Assembly (NCBI GenBank): GCA_021809435.1
Contig: JAKBAD010000008.1
Span: forward strand, 1 to 64,000
DNA from: Pseudomonadota bacterium
Lineage (GTDB): Bacteria > Pseudomonadota > Alphaproteobacteria > Acetobacterales > Acetobacteraceae
DNA: 64,000 nt
Reading direction: 5' to 3'
The position numbers were made by a program, and so were the translations under genes. This document shows positions 1-9,968 of the stretch, one piece after another. The stretch's first letter is position 1. Every line of letters starts with the position of its first letter. Below the pieces are notes generated by a model that ran no database searches, had not been told where the DNA came from, and saw only the letters and a program-made list of their open reading frames with translations.

Positions 1-203
1 AGGCCATCGCCTCGCCGCTGCCCCAGCTCACCTTCTGCCCCACCGGCGGCATCAATCCCGAAAACGCCAGAACCTACCTTAGCCTTCCCAATATCGTCTG
101 CGTCGGCGGATCATGGATGGTCAAGCCCGACCTGATCGGGGCCAAAAACTGGACGGCGATCGAGGAGCTGGCCCGCGCCGCCGCGGGGCTGCGCTCCTCA
201 TGA
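1..203 (+). CDS. eda: KDPG aldolase, C-terminal part
   Basis: The first 203 bases encode the last 66 residues of 2-keto-3-deoxy-6-phosphogluconate aldolase, read from base 3; the gene begins before the window. It splits KDPG into pyruvate and glyceraldehyde 3-phosphate, the last step of the Entner-Doudoroff pathway. The visible part has the family signature [12 protein letters not shown] followed by VCVGGSWMV, the phosphate-binding C-terminal strands of this TIM-barrel enzyme. Its stop codon overlaps the ATG of pgi, so the two genes are probably translated together as part of one sugar-phosphate operon with glpX. Confidence 0.9.
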   Translation, partial: AIASPLPQLTFCPTGGINPENARTYLSLPNIVCVGGSWMVKPDLIGAKNWTAIEELARAAAGLRSS

Positions 204-1759
204 TGAGCGATCTCGCCGCCCTCGCCGCGCGTGCCCCGCGCATCGCCGAACTATTCGCTGCCGATCCCGCGCGCTTCACCCGCTTCTCGGCCCAGTTCGA
301 GGATTTGCTGCTGGATTTCTCGAAAACCTCGCTCACCCGCGAGGCGCTCGATGCCCTGCTCGCCATGGCGCGCGAAACGGGGCTCGAGGCCCGGCGCGAT
401 GCGATGTTCGCGGGCCAGCCCATCAACATCACCGAACGCCGCGCCGTGCTGCACACCGCGCTGCGCAGCCCCCCCACCGCGCGCATCCTGACCGATGGCC
501 ATGATGTCATCCCAGAGATTCACCAAACCCTCGATAAATGCCTGAGCTTTGCCGATTCCATCCGCACCGGCGCGCGGCGCGGCGCGACCGGCAAACGCTT
601 CACCGACATCGTCAATATCGGCATTGGCGGCTCTGACCTCGGCCCCGCCATGGTCACCGCCGCGCTCAAACCCTACCACGATGGCCCGCGCTGCCATTTT
701 GTCTCCAACATCGATGGCGCGCATATCCACGACGTGCTGGAAGATCTCGATCTCGAAACCACCTTGTTCATCGTCGCGAGCAAGACCTTCACCACCATCG
801 AGACCATGACCAACGCCCACACCGCCCGCGCCCGGCTGGTGGCCAGGCTTGGCGAAGGCGCGGTCGGCGCGCATTTCGCCGCCGTCTCCACGGCGCTGCC
901 AAAAATCCGTGAATTCGGTATCGAGCCAGAGCGCGCCTTTGGGTTCTGGGACTGGGTGGGCGGGCGCTACTCAGTCTGGGGCGCCATTGGCCTGCCGGTG
1001 ATGATCGCGGTGGGCGCCGAGAATTTCCGCGCCTTCCTGGCCGGCGCCCATGCCATGGATGAGCATTTCCGCCGGGCGCCGCTGGAACAAAACCTGCCCG
1101 TGCTGCTGGCGCTGGTGGGCGTGTGGCACCGCAACGCCTGCGGCTACCCCGCCCGCGCCGTGCTGCCCTACGATCAGCGCCTCGCGCGTTTCCCCGCTTA
1201 TTTGCAGCAGCTCGACATGGAGAGCAACGGCAAGCGCGTATCGCTCGACGGCACGCCGGTCAAAACCGCCACCGGCCCGCTGGTGTTTGGCGAGCCCGGC
1301 ACAAATGGTCAGCACGCATTCTATCAGCTCATCCACCAGGGCAGCGATATCATCCCTTGCGAATTCCTCATCGCCGCGAAAGGCCATGAGCCCGACCTCG
1401 CCCATCACCACCAGCTGCTGGTGGCCAACTGCCTGGCCCAGTCACAGGCTTTGCTCATCGGCCGCACGCTCGAGGAGGCGCAGGGCAACCCCCACCGCGT
1501 GTTCCCCGGCAACCGCCCCAGCGTCACGCTCGCCTATCAGCGCCTCACCCCCCACGCGCTGGGCCGCCTCATCGCGCTCTACGAACACCGCATCTTCACC
1601 GAAGCCGCGCTCTGGAACATCAACGCCTACGACCAATGGGGCGTCGAGTTGGGCAAGGAACTCGCCACCAACCTCCTGCCCGCCGTACAAGGCCAATCCA
1701 TCCCCCTCCACCAAGCCACCTCAGCCCTCCTCGATTACTTCCGAAAGGCACAAGCATGA
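200..1759 (+). CDS. pgi: Glucose-6-phosphate isomerase
   Basis: This gene encodes cytosolic phosphoglucose isomerase, which interconverts glucose 6-phosphate and fructose 6-phosphate. The 519 residues carry both family signatures: [11 protein letters not shown] for the sugar-phosphate site and the stretch [11 protein letters not shown] followed by [18 protein letters not shown] near the C-terminus. Two ATG codons lie in tandem at 200 and 203; I took the first, which overlaps the eda stop, but either could be used. A longer in-frame extension upstream would lie inside eda and is rejected. With eda upstream and glpX downstream it links glycolysis/gluconeogenesis to the Entner-Doudoroff route. 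It is slightly shorter than the ~545-residue enterobacterial enzyme, as is usual in alphaproteobacteria. Confidence 0.95.
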   Translation: MMSDLAALAARAPRIAELFAADPARFTRFSAQFEDLLLDFSKTSLTREALDALLAMARETGLEARRDAMFAGQPINITERRAVLHTALRSPPTARILTDGHDVIPEIHQTLDKCLSFADSIRTGARRGATGKRFTDIVNIGIGGSDLGPAMVTAALKPYHDGPRCHFVSNIDGAHIHDVLEDLDLETTLFIVASKTFTTIETMTNAHTARARLVARLGEGAVGAHFAAVSTALPKIREFGIEPERAFGFWDWVGGRYSVWGAIGLPVMIAVGAENFRAFLAGAHAMDEHFRRAPLEQNLPVLLALVGVWHRNACGYPARAVLPYDQRLARFPAYLQQLDMESNGKRVSLDGTPVKTATGPLVFGEPGTNGQHAFYQLIHQGSDIIPCEFLIAAKGHEPDLAHHHQLLVANCLAQSQALLIGRTLEEAQGNPHRVFPGNRPSVTLAYQRLTPHALGRLIALYEHRIFTEAALWNINAYDQWGVELGKELATNLLPAVQGQSIPLHQATSALLDYFRKAQA

Positions 1760-2718
1760 CCCAACCAGCAAGGCTGCATTCAGACCGTAATCTGGCCCTG
1801 GAGCTGGTGCGCGTCACCGAGGCCGGGGCCCTCGCCGCCGCCCGCTGGATCGGCCGCGGCAACAAGGATGAAGCCGACGGCGCCGCCGTCGAGGCCATGC
1901 GCCGCGCCTTTGATTCGGTCGATATTTCCGGCACCGTGGTCATCGGCGAAGGCGAGATGGACGAAGCCCCCATGCTCTATATCGGCGAACGGCTGGGCGC
2001 TGGCGGCCCGGAGATGGACATCGCCGTCGATCCGCTCGAAGGCACCTCCACCGCCGCCAGCGGCGCGCCCAACGCGCTGGCCGTGGTGGCGCTCGCCCCC
2101 AAGGGCGGGTTTCTTCACGCGCCTGATGTATACATGGAAAAAATCGCCGTCGGTCCGGGCCTGCCCCAGGGCGTGGTGTCGCTCACCCTGCCGGTCGGGC
2201 AAAACCTCGCCCGTCTGGCGGCGGCCAAGGGCTGCGCGGTGGGCGACTTAATGGTCTGCATGCTCGAGCGCGAGCGCCACGCCCCGCTCATCGCCGCCTG
2301 CCGCGATGCGGGCGCGCGCATCACCCTCATCGGCTCGGGCGATGTCGCGGGCGTCATCGCGGTGGCCCAACCGGCCAGCGGCATAGATCTGTTCATCGGC
2401 TCTGGTGGCGCGCCCGAAGGGGTTCTGGCCGCCGCCGCGCTCCGCTGCCTGGGTGGCCAGATGCAAGGCCGCCTGCTGTTCGAGGACGACGCCCAGATCG
2501 CCCGCGCCCACACCATGGGCATCACCGACCCCGCGCGCATTTACGAGCTGGAAGACATGGCGCGCGGCCCGGTGCTGTTCGCCGCCACCGGCGTCACCTC
2601 GGGCGATTGGCTCAAAGGCGTGCACCGCGCGGGCGGGCATCTGGTCACCCATTCGGTGGTCACGCGCAGCGCATCCGGCACGGTGCGCTATATCGAGGCC
2701 CTGCACGCCAGGCGTTGA
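1756..2718 (+). CDS. glpX: Fructose-1,6-bisphosphatase, class II
   Basis: The product (320 residues) is a GlpX-type fructose-1,6-bisphosphatase, which removes the 1-phosphate in gluconeogenesis and in pentose regeneration. Diagnostic segments are [17 protein letters not shown] and the metal-binding IAVDPLEGT near residues 70-100, and [20 protein letters not shown] in the C-terminal half. The ATG at 1756 overlaps the pgi stop (ATGA), which fixes the start and argues for translational coupling. In several alphaproteobacteria the class II enzyme is the only FBPase; whether a class I enzyme exists elsewhere cannot be seen here. It ends the sugar-phosphate operon, with 84 bp before the next gene. 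Confidence 0.94.
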   Translation: MTQPARLHSDRNLALELVRVTEAGALAAARWIGRGNKDEADGAAVEAMRRAFDSVDISGTVVIGEGEMDEAPMLYIGERLGAGGPEMDIAVDPLEGTSTAASGAPNALAVVALAPKGGFLHAPDVYMEKIAVGPGLPQGVVSLTLPVGQNLARLAAAKGCAVGDLMVCMLERERHAPLIAACRDAGARITLIGSGDVAGVIAVAQPASGIDLFIGSGGAPEGVLAAAALRCLGGQMQGRLLFEDDAQIARAHTMGITDPARIYELEDMARGPVLFAATGVTSGDWLKGVHRAGGHLVTHSVVTRSASGTVRYIEALHARR

Positions 2719-2802
2719 CCCGGCCGCCGCGTTAAATAATCTTTAGCCACATTGTTCATAAACTAAGGATAAACTCGCCACCTCAACCAATGGACATGTG
2801 CC

Positions 2803-4899
2803 TTGACCATCGCCCGACCGGATGCGGCAGACCCCGCTTATGGCCCGGCCTCCGCCGCTTTGCTGGCCCGCTTCGCGCCATGGCTTGGCCGGGCCTGCGC
2901 GCGTTTTGCCCCCGCGCTGCAAACCCTGCTGGCCGAGAGCGAGCAGACCGCCGCCATCATGTCCTACGTCTCCCCACGGGAGCGTGACGGGCTCTGTGCC
3001 CGGCAAATCCGCTACCTGCACGACATCTTCGCCCCCGGCCTGAGCCTTGCCGCCCACGACCAGGCCGCCCGCGCCATAGGCCGGGTGCACATGCTCATCG
3101 GCGTGCAGGAAGTCTGGCTGATCAAGCTCTACAACGCCTATCAGGACCATCTGCACACAGAGGCGCTCGAAGCCACGGGCGACCCGGTGGAAATTCACCG
3201 CCTCACCCGTATCCTCGATCGGCGGCTGATGCTCGACCTCGAGAGTCAGGTGCGCGGCATCAAGCTGCTCGAGGCCAAAACCATCACGGTCTTCTCCGCC
3301 ATCTTTGACAAAATCCGCAAGGCCACCAGCCTGCACGATCTCTATGGCGGCGTCATCGCCGAACTCGCCCGGCTCGATGGCATGCTCGCCGTGTTCGTCG
3401 CCCGGCTCGATGCCCAGGGCCGCTTCGAGCCCGAGGAATCCGCCGGCCCACAGGCCGAGCCCTATCTCAGCGCCATGGTCGCGGGCGTCATCCCGCGCAT
3501 CCAGGTTACCCCCGGCGACCCCGCGCCCGGCCCCGCCGCCAAAGCCTGGTTGAGCGGTGAATTCGCCTCCGTCGCCTCCTACCAGCTCGACCCCAGCCTC
3601 GCCCCCTGGCAAGAATTTGGCGCGGCGCTGGGCTTCCGTTCCAGCGCGTCCCTGCCGCTGGTCAACGAGGATGGCGAGACCTTCGCCCTGGTCAGCCTCT
3701 ATAGCGGCTGGGTCGGTTTTTTCGAATCCTCCGTCCGCCAGGTGATGTTCGTCCAGATTCAGCAGGCGCTGAGCGCCGCCGCGTTGCGCCACCGCCAGCA
3801 CCAGCTCATCCCCGTGCGCACCAAGCTGGCCTATCTCGCCCATCTTTCCGCCGGCGATGCCGTGGTCGAATATCAACCGATCATCGACCTCAAAACCGGT
3901 CACGCCGCCAAATTCGAAGCCCTGGCCCGCCTGCGGGGGCAAGATGGCACGCTCATCCCGCCGGGCCAGTTTCTGGGGGCGTTCGGCAATAACGAGCTGC
4001 TGCGCCTGTTCGCGCTGGTGCTCGAAACGCTCTGCGCCGATCTGAACGCCGAGGCCTTTGGCGGCCAAATCTATGCCGAGCCGCCGCCGGTCGTGTCGCT
4101 CAACATGCCGCCCCAGGGCCTCACCGATCTGCGCTACCAGAAAATTCTCTTCCAAACCCTGCGCCGCGCCAACATCGCCGGCCGCCGCATCGAGCTTGAA
4201 CTGCTCGAGACCAGCGACCTGCCGCAAAGCGCCAACCCGCTGCTCGTGCTCAACAGCCTGCGCGATGCCGGCATCGCCCTCATCCAGGATGATCTGGGCT
4301 CAGGCCATAGCTCCCTGCTCCGCATGGGCAGCCTGCGCTTCGATGGCGTCAAGATCGAACAAGGCCTGGTGCGTGGCGCCATGGCGTCCAAGCCCTGGCA
4401 TGTGCTCGAATTCATCTACCACCTCACCAATTTGGCCCATTCCCTGGGCGTACCCGTAACGGTCGAGGGGCTGGAAAATCACGGGCTGATCGAAGCCGCC
4501 GCCATTTTGGGGGTTGATTACGGCCAGGGCTTTGCCATCGCCCGGCCCATGGCCGCGCGCCAACTCGCCCCCTGGCGGCAAAACTTCACCTGGACCATCG
4601 AGCGCGCCAAGCCGGAAACCGAACTCGGCCTGCTCTCGGCCTATCTGCTGTGGGACACGCGGCTGAAAGCCTTCCCTAAAAACGAGCCCCCAGGCCGCGA
4701 TTTCCTCGACCAGACCTGCCCGCTGCAAGGCTATCTCGCCCGCCATCCGCGCCCGCGTGGGCCAAGTGGTGGGCTGCGCGCCGCCGTGCGCGCCCACCAC
4801 CAAGCCGCCGCCCGCGACATTCAAAGCCGCGCCTATGCCTCTTCACAGGCCGAAATCATCGAATTGCTGAGCGCCCAGTGGGGCGCCCACGTGGCGTGA
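2803..4899 (+). CDS. Globin-GAF-EAL sensor c-di-GMP phosphodiesterase
   Basis: This 698-residue soluble protein reads as a globin-coupled sensor. Residues 20-160 resemble a protoglobin domain, with the likely haem-ligating proximal histidine at H96 in IGRVHMLIGV. Residues 175-325 look like a GAF domain and 350-595 form an EAL domain. The EAL residues needed for metal binding and catalysis are all present: E372 in FEALARLR, N434, E469, D496-D497, K517, E555 and Q575, so it should hydrolyse c-di-GMP. The usual KID triplet is KIE here. No GGDEF domain is present. I infer oxygen- or NO-controlled c-di-GMP breakdown. The start is a TTG at 2803, because no ATG or GTG exists in frame nearby. No transmembrane segment is seen. 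A ~100-residue tail follows the EAL domain. Confidence 0.82.
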   Translation: MTIARPDAADPAYGPASAALLARFAPWLGRACARFAPALQTLLAESEQTAAIMSYVSPRERDGLCARQIRYLHDIFAPGLSLAAHDQAARAIGRVHMLIGVQEVWLIKLYNAYQDHLHTEALEATGDPVEIHRLTRILDRRLMLDLESQVRGIKLLEAKTITVFSAIFDKIRKATSLHDLYGGVIAELARLDGMLAVFVARLDAQGRFEPEESAGPQAEPYLSAMVAGVIPRIQVTPGDPAPGPAAKAWLSGEFASVASYQLDPSLAPWQEFGAALGFRSSASLPLVNEDGETFALVSLYSGWVGFFESSVRQVMFVQIQQALSAAALRHRQHQLIPVRTKLAYLAHLSAGDAVVEYQPIIDLKTGHAAKFEALARLRGQDGTLIPPGQFLGAFGNNELLRLFALVLETLCADLNAEAFGGQIYAEPPPVVSLNMPPQGLTDLRYQKILFQTLRRANIAGRRIELELLETSDLPQSANPLLVLNSLRDAGIALIQDDLGSGHSSLLRMGSLRFDGVKIEQGLVRGAMASKPWHVLEFIYHLTNLAHSLGVPVTVEGLENHGLIEAAAILGVDYGQGFAIARPMAARQLAPWRQNFTWTIERAKPETELGLLSAYLLWDTRLKAFPKNEPPGRDFLDQTCPLQGYLARHPRPRGPSGGLRAAVRAHHQAAARDIQSRAYASSQAEIIELLSAQWGAHVA

Positions 4900-4964
4900 G
4901 GTCTGGCGCTTGCGCGGGGGGCGCGAACATTCACAAAAATTGGCGCACTCCAAGCCCTGGCCGC

Positions 4965-4996
4965 TTTGGGGGGCTTTTTATAAAAAGCTCCCCAAA
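4965..4996. terminator. Long hairpin, dispersed family member
   Basis: A 15-bp stem (one G-U wobble) with a 2-base loop lies between the converging EAL and IclR genes and is followed by an A/T-rich run. It can terminate transcription from both sides. Its sequence, read on the minus strand, matches hairpins at 56259 and 63150 including their AAAAA/GTTTTTGC flank, so it belongs to a repeated family. Confidence 0.75.
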
Positions 4997-5065
4997 CCCC
5001 GCAAAAATTTTTAATTTTTCAGTGTGTTGCCGTACTGGCGGGCAAGCTCATTCCCCGCATCTGGT

Positions 5066-5857
5066 TTACGCGGGCGCCATGCCGCCCAGCGCGCGGGTGC
5101 AGGCCGCCGTCATCTCGCGCAAAATCCGCGCCGGCTCCCCCTCCCAGGCGGTATCGAGCGTGCCCATCGGCCCGACAATGGCAAACCCCAGCGCAATCTC
5201 ACCGCCCGCCGCAAACACCGGCGCCGCCATCGCCCCCACGCCCGGCGCCAACCCGCCCATCACGCGGGACTGGCCGCGCGCCCGAATCTCCTCCAGCTCC
5301 TGGGCAAATTCCGCCTCGCTCAGCGCCCCATCCGGCGCCACCGCCACCCCGCCCGCGGCGCGTTCGGCGGTCAGGGTGGGTTCGGTCACGCGGGGCGGCA
5401 AAAACGCCGCGAACAGCCGCCCCGAGGCCGAGTTGAGCAGCGGCAGATTGGCGCCTGGGCGCACATGAATGGTCAGCAGATGCGGCGATTCCAGCCAGCG
5501 CACCACCACCACCCCGTGCCCGGTCCACAGCGTCATCAGCACCGTCTCACGGGTACGCTCGGCCAGCTGGTCCAAAAACCGCAACCCCACCCGGTACTCA
5601 TCCTGGCGCGAGAGCTTGGCCAGCCCGGCGGCCAGCGTCAGCGGGCCAAGGTCATAAAGCCCGTTGCCCAGCTGCTCCACCAGCGCGCTGCGCATCAGGC
5701 TCACCAAATACCGGTGCGCGATGCTGGGCGCCAATTCCGCGGCCTGCGCCAGCGCCGAGAGCGTCATGCCCCCGCCTTGGCGGGTCAATACCTCAATCAG
5801 CCGCGCGCCTTTCTCGATCGAGAAAATACCGCGCTGGATAGTGCTTTGCCGGGCCAT
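5066..5857 (-). CDS. IclR-family transcriptional regulator
   Basis: This gene encodes a 263-residue DNA-binding regulator of the IclR family. The N-terminal winged helix (residues about 10-70) includes SIEKGARLIEVLTRQGGG and a recognition segment with PSIAHRYLVSLM; the C-terminal effector-binding GAF-like domain contains GLAPGVGAMAAPVFAAGG. The start at 5857 is preferred over a GTG 15 bases upstream because an AGGAGGAGG ribosome site sits just before it. It is transcribed away from the glycerate kinase gene, separated by a palindromic repeat, so it is a candidate regulator of that gene. The effector cannot be told from sequence. Confidence 0.88.
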   Translation of the reverse strand: MARQSTIQRGIFSIEKGARLIEVLTRQGGGMTLSALAQAAELAPSIAHRYLVSLMRSALVEQLGNGLYDLGPLTLAAGLAKLSRQDEYRVGLRFLDQLAERTRETVLMTLWTGHGVVVVRWLESPHLLTIHVRPGANLPLLNSASGRLFAAFLPPRVTEPTLTAERAAGGVAVAPDGALSEAEFAQELEEIRARGQSRVMGGLAPGVGAMAAPVFAAGGEIALGFAIVGPMGTLDTAWEGEPARILREMTAACTRALGGMAPA

Positions 5858-5884
5858 GCCTCCTCCTGTCACGCCGCTATAGCG

Positions 5885-5990
5885 TAGAGCGAGGTGGGTT
5901 TACACCCACCCGCTCCACTCATGTTTTGGCGAGCAATTTCATTGGTTTAAATCATATCTGGTGATCCGCTTTAAACCAATATTGCTCTAG
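5885..5990. repeat. TAGAGC...GCTCTAG palindromic intergenic element, copy C
   Basis: This 106-bp unit begins TAGAGC and ends GCTCTAG. It contains two hairpins, GGTGGGT/ACCCACC and ATTGGTTTAAA/TTTAAACCAAT. Its second half matches the element at 33091 (shared TTTTGGCGAGCAAT and following stem), and its ends and length match copies at 32636 and 39033. It resembles the mosaic intergenic elements of alphaproteobacteria (RIME-like). It fills most of the gap between the divergent iclR and glycerate kinase genes. Confidence 0.7.
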
Positions 5991-6017
5991 CGCGGGCCAA
6001 GCTGCCATGCTGTGCCC

Positions 6018-7286
6018 ATGCCCGCCCCCGCCGCCTTCCTGCGCGCGCTGTTCAGCGCCGCCATAGCCCGCGCCGCCGCGCCCGAAATGCTCGTCCCCCA
6101 CCTGCCCAGCCCCCCGCGCGGGCGCACAGTGGTGGTGGGGGCGGGCAAGGCGGCGGCCTCCATGGCCCAGGCGGTCGAAGCCGCCTGGCCCCCAAACGCC
6201 CCGCTCAGCGGCGTGGTGGTCACACGCTACGGCTACGGGGTTGGCCCGCTGCCCCGCATTGAAGTCATCGAGGCCGCCCACCCCGTGCCCGATCAGGCCA
6301 GCCAGCACGCCGCCGCCCGCATCCAGGCCGCCCTGCGCGGCCTGAGCGCCGATGATCTGGTGCTCTGCCTCATATCGGGCGGCGGCTCGGCGCTGCTGGC
6401 CGCGCCCCTGCCCGGCATCACATTGGCCGACAAACAAAACCTCACCCGCGCGCTGCTCACCTCGGGCGCCACCATCGCCGAGATCAACACGGTGCGTAAA
6501 CATCTCTCGGCGGTCAAAGCCGGGCGTCTCGCCCTGGCCGCCGCGCCCGCCCGGCTGGTCACGCTGCTGGTCTCCGACGTCCCGGGCGACGATCCCTCCA
6601 TCATCGCCTCCGGCCCCACCGTGCCCGATCCCACCACCCAACCCCAAGCCCTGGAAATCCTGGCCCGCCACCACATCCCCGTGCCAGAACCCGTTCGCCG
6701 GCTGCTCGAAGACCCAGCCCACGAGACCCCCAAGCCAAACCACCCGGCCTTCGCCCGCGCCCAGCTCCACCTCGCCGCCACCCCGCAAGATGCCCTCGAA
6801 GCCGCCGCCTCAACCGCCCGCGCCCAGGGCATCACCCCGCTCATCCTGGGCAACGCCCTCGAGGGCGAGGCGCGCGAGATGGCCGTGGTCATGGCCGGCA
6901 TCGCCCGCCAGTGCCGGCTTCACGGCCAGCCCGCGCGCCCGCCCTGCGTGCTGCTCTCGGGCGGCGAGGCCACGGTCACCGTGCGGGGGGCTGGGGTGGG
7001 CGGGCGCAATGTCGAATTTCTGCTCAGCCTGGCCATCGCGCTCAACGGCGCGCCCGGCATCCACGCCCTCGCCGCCGACACTGACGGCGTCGATGGCGGC
7101 GCCGAAATCGCCGGCGCCCTCATCGGGCCAGACACGCTCACCCGCGCCGCCGCCCTTGGTCTGTCGCCCCGCGCGGCCCTGCGCGCCAACAACGCCCACC
7201 CGGTCTTCGCGGCGCTGGGCGATCAGCTCATCACCGGCCCCACCCGCACCAACGTCAATGATTTCCGCGCGATCCTGGTGCTCTGA
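6018..7286 (+). CDS. gckA: Glycerate 2-kinase (MOFRL/GckA family)
   Basis: The 422-residue product belongs to the glycerate kinase / TtuD family with an N-terminal DUF4147 domain and a C-terminal MOFRL domain. Visible hallmarks are VVVGAGKAAASMAQA, the glycine-rich LISGGGSALLAAPLPGI, SDVPGDDPSIIASGPTVPD, and the MOFRL-type GGRNVEFLLSLA with ALAADTDGVDGG near the end. It phosphorylates D-glycerate to 2-phosphoglycerate, the last step of glyoxylate and tartrate-type degradation. I start at the ATG at 6018; a GTG two codons earlier is possible. Its stop abuts that of the convergent LAL regulator (TGATCA), leaving no terminator between them. Older records call such proteins hydroxypyruvate reductase. 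Confidence 0.9.
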   Translation: MPAPAAFLRALFSAAIARAAAPEMLVPHLPSPPRGRTVVVGAGKAAASMAQAVEAAWPPNAPLSGVVVTRYGYGVGPLPRIEVIEAAHPVPDQASQHAAARIQAALRGLSADDLVLCLISGGGSALLAAPLPGITLADKQNLTRALLTSGATIAEINTVRKHLSAVKAGRLALAAAPARLVTLLVSDVPGDDPSIIASGPTVPDPTTQPQALEILARHHIPVPEPVRRLLEDPAHETPKPNHPAFARAQLHLAATPQDALEAAASTARAQGITPLILGNALEGEAREMAVVMAGIARQCRLHGQPARPPCVLLSGGEATVTVRGAGVGGRNVEFLLSLAIALNGAPGIHALAADTDGVDGGAEIAGALIGPDTLTRAAALGLSPRAALRANNAHPVFAALGDQLITGPTRTNVNDFRAILVL

Positions 7287-9968
7287 TCAGCCGCCCAGCC
7301 GGTTTTGATAGTAGCGCGACACCGCCTGGCTGCGGTTGGTGACATTGAGCTTCTGAAAAATCCGCTTGATATGGGTCTTGATCGTCTCGGGCGTGACATT
7401 GAGCTGCCGGGCAATGGCCTTGTTGGTCTGGCCACTCACCAGCAATTGCAAAATATCGGTCTCGCGCGGGCTCAGGCTCAGCTCGGCGCGCGCGGGCGGG
7501 GCGGCACGCTCGCCCGGCAGCCGCGCGGCAATCTGGTGGGCAAACCCGGCCAGCGCCGTGCCTTCGGGCTTGTGCGCCAGCGCCTTCAGCTGCCCCGCAA
7601 AGCTTGCCGCGGCAAAGGGCAGCAGGTCCAGAAACAGCTGCACATGCCCGCTCCCTTCCGCCAGTGCCAGCGCCTCGCGCAGCGCCGCCTCGGCTTCGGG
7701 ACCGTCTTGCAGCGCGGCCAGCAGCGCGGTGGCCTCCAGCTCACGCCGGCGGTTGCGGTGCGCGCGCGCCTGGGCCTTGGCGCTGCGCGCCAGCGCGATG
7801 GCCTGGGTGGTTTCGCCGCGCGCCTGGTGCGCCAGCGCGCCCGCCTGGTCCAGTTCGGCCTGCACCTCGGCCACCAGCGCGCTCTGGCGGTCCTGCACGG
7901 TCGCGCGCAAATGCTGCAGCCGTGCCACGAACGAAGCCGCTTCCTCACCCAGCCCCGCGCGCAGCGCCATGCGCGCGCGCTCGTGCAAAAGCCGCGCCTC
8001 CAGCCGCACCCAGCGGCGCGAGAGCGCCAGCTGCGTGGCGCCCTCCAGCAGCCGCTCGGCCGCCTCGCGCGCGCCCCGCGCCACATTCACCCGCACCAGC
8101 ACCGTATAGGCCCTGATCACGCATTCAATCATGCACACCGCATTCACCAGCGGCAAACGCGGGCTCAGCAGCGCCTCCGCCTCATCGGCCCGGCCCTGGT
8201 CATAAAGCTCCTGGGCCAGCAGGCAGGCGGGCTGGGCGGCGGCGGCCGAGAGCGGCCCGGCATGGGCGCTGGCCACGCGCATCGCCTCGCCAAACTGGCG
8301 CGTGGCGGCCTGGTGGTGCAGCTGCTGGTCATCCACCAGCCCCAGCAGGCACAGCCGGTAGGTGGTGGCCACCACGTTGCGCGCGCCATCATCGCCGGGA
8401 AAACTGATCCACGGCACATGGTAGCAGCGCTCCAGCTCGGCGCGCTTCCACCAGCCAATCACCGCCACATTGGCCGCCGTGTTGGTGGTCCAGGGCCCGC
8501 TGCTGCGCTGTTTCAAACTATCCTCGGCCAGCGCCAGCGCGGCGTCCGTATGGTCCGAGAGCGCCAGCGCCACCGCGCGGATGGTCTGGCATTCGCAGCC
8601 CAGCGCCGCGCGGGCCTGGGCATCGGCGCTGCCCAATTCGGCCTCCAGCCGGCTGGCGCGGGCAATCGCCTCGTCAAAGCGCATGGCCAGCGCCATGCCC
8701 CAGGCAATGGCGAGCCGCGCCTTCACCTGCTTGCGCAGCAGCTCGGGGCCAAAGGTGCGCTCCCAGGCGAACAGCGTGGTCAGCTCGCCGCGCTTGAGCA
8801 GCGCCATGGCGCAATTTTCCACCCAGCGCGCGGCCTCGGCGGTGTCGCCCACGGCAATGGCGTGGCGGATGGCATCCGTCCACAGCTGGGCCTCGGCGAA
8901 CCAGCCATAAGCCCGCCGGTGCAGGGCGGCCATGGTGTCGGGGGTCTCCTGGTCCAGGCGCTGCACCAAAAACCCGCGCAGCAGCGGGTGCAGCCTGAAC
9001 CACACGCCATCGGCATCGAGCGGCGTGAGCAGCAACTGGCGCGAGATCAGCGTCTCGAAAATGGCGGTGGCGTCGGGCTGGCCGGTGACATGGGCGCAAA
9101 GCGGCGCGCAGAGATGCTCAAGCACGGCGCAGCGCGTGAGAAAACTCACCATTTCCGGGGGCAGCCCGCCCAGCATGTCGGCCAGATGGCTGCGGATAGG
9201 CCGGTTACGCACCGAAAGCTGGCGCACATACCCCGCGAACTCCACCCCCGCCTGCAGGCTGGTGGCGGCGATGATTCGCATCATCACCGGCCAGCCCTCG
9301 GTTTTCTCGTGCAGTGTCAGGGCGGCATCGGGGCCCAGCTGTTCGGCGGCCAGAAATTGCGCCGTCTCCTCCAGGTCAAAGCGCAGCGCGGTGGCGTCCA
9401 GCTCGCATAGCTGGCCCTGGGCGCGCAGCCGCACCAGCGGCAAATTCGGCTCGGTGCGCGTGGTCAGCACCAAATGCAGCTGCGCCGGCGCATGCTTAAC
9501 CAGATACCCCGCGCATTCCGCCACTTCGGGGCTTTGCAGCACGTGGTAATCATCGAGAAACAGAAACACATCGTCATCGAGATCGGCCAGCCCATTGAGC
9601 AGCAGCCGCACCACATCGAAGGGGCGCAGCAGCGCGACTTCCGAGATCAGATCGAGCGCCTGCCCCTCGATCTCGGGGCACGCCCCGCGCAGCGCCTGCG
9701 CCACATACAGCAAAAACTGCCCCGGCTCATCATCCTCGGGGTCGAGCGAAACCCAGGCAATCCGGTGCCCCCGCGCGGCCAGATGCTCAGCCCAGGCAAT
9801 GGCCAGACTGGTCTTGCCAAACCCCGCCGCCGCCTTGATCAGCGTCAGCATGCGCGGCGCCGCGCCCTCCAGCTGCGCCAGCACGCGCGGGCGCGCCACC
9901 AGCCGGGGCGGCAGCTTCGGCCGTTGGGTTTTTGTCGCCAGCAGGCGGGGGGAGACCGAGACAGACAT
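7287..9968 (-). CDS. MalT/AlkS-type LuxR (LAL) transcriptional activator
   Basis: This 893-residue regulator has a P-loop near the N-terminus (AAAGFGKT, residues 46-53), a Walker B-like FLFLDDYH about 85 residues later, a long helical TPR-like middle, and a C-terminal LuxR helix-turn-helix (LSPRETDILQLL ... TIKTHIKRIFQKL). That is the architecture of large ATP-binding LuxR proteins such as MalT and AlkS, which activate transcription when ATP and an inducer are bound. I start at the ATG at 9968, where the first conserved segment begins; ATGs at 10025 and 10040 are alternatives. It diverges from an acyl-CoA synthetase gene, so a role in inducing the fatty acid locus is likely but inferred. Confidence 0.88.
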   Translation of the reverse strand: MSVSVSPRLLATKTQRPKLPPRLVARPRVLAQLEGAAPRMLTLIKAAAGFGKTSLAIAWAEHLAARGHRIAWVSLDPEDDEPGQFLLYVAQALRGACPEIEGQALDLISEVALLRPFDVVRLLLNGLADLDDDVFLFLDDYHVLQSPEVAECAGYLVKHAPAQLHLVLTTRTEPNLPLVRLRAQGQLCELDATALRFDLEETAQFLAAEQLGPDAALTLHEKTEGWPVMMRIIAATSLQAGVEFAGYVRQLSVRNRPIRSHLADMLGGLPPEMVSFLTRCAVLEHLCAPLCAHVTGQPDATAIFETLISRQLLLTPLDADGVWFRLHPLLRGFLVQRLDQETPDTMAALHRRAYGWFAEAQLWTDAIRHAIAVGDTAEAARWVENCAMALLKRGELTTLFAWERTFGPELLRKQVKARLAIAWGMALAMRFDEAIARASRLEAELGSADAQARAALGCECQTIRAVALALSDHTDAALALAEDSLKQRSSGPWTTNTAANVAVIGWWKRAELERCYHVPWISFPGDDGARNVVATTYRLCLLGLVDDQQLHHQAATRQFGEAMRVASAHAGPLSAAAAQPACLLAQELYDQGRADEAEALLSPRLPLVNAVCMIECVIRAYTVLVRVNVARGAREAAERLLEGATQLALSRRWVRLEARLLHERARMALRAGLGEEAASFVARLQHLRATVQDRQSALVAEVQAELDQAGALAHQARGETTQAIALARSAKAQARAHRNRRRELEATALLAALQDGPEAEAALREALALAEGSGHVQLFLDLLPFAAASFAGQLKALAHKPEGTALAGFAHQIAARLPGERAAPPARAELSLSPRETDILQLLVSGQTNKAIARQLNVTPETIKTHIKRIFQKLNVTNRSQAVSRYYQNRLGG

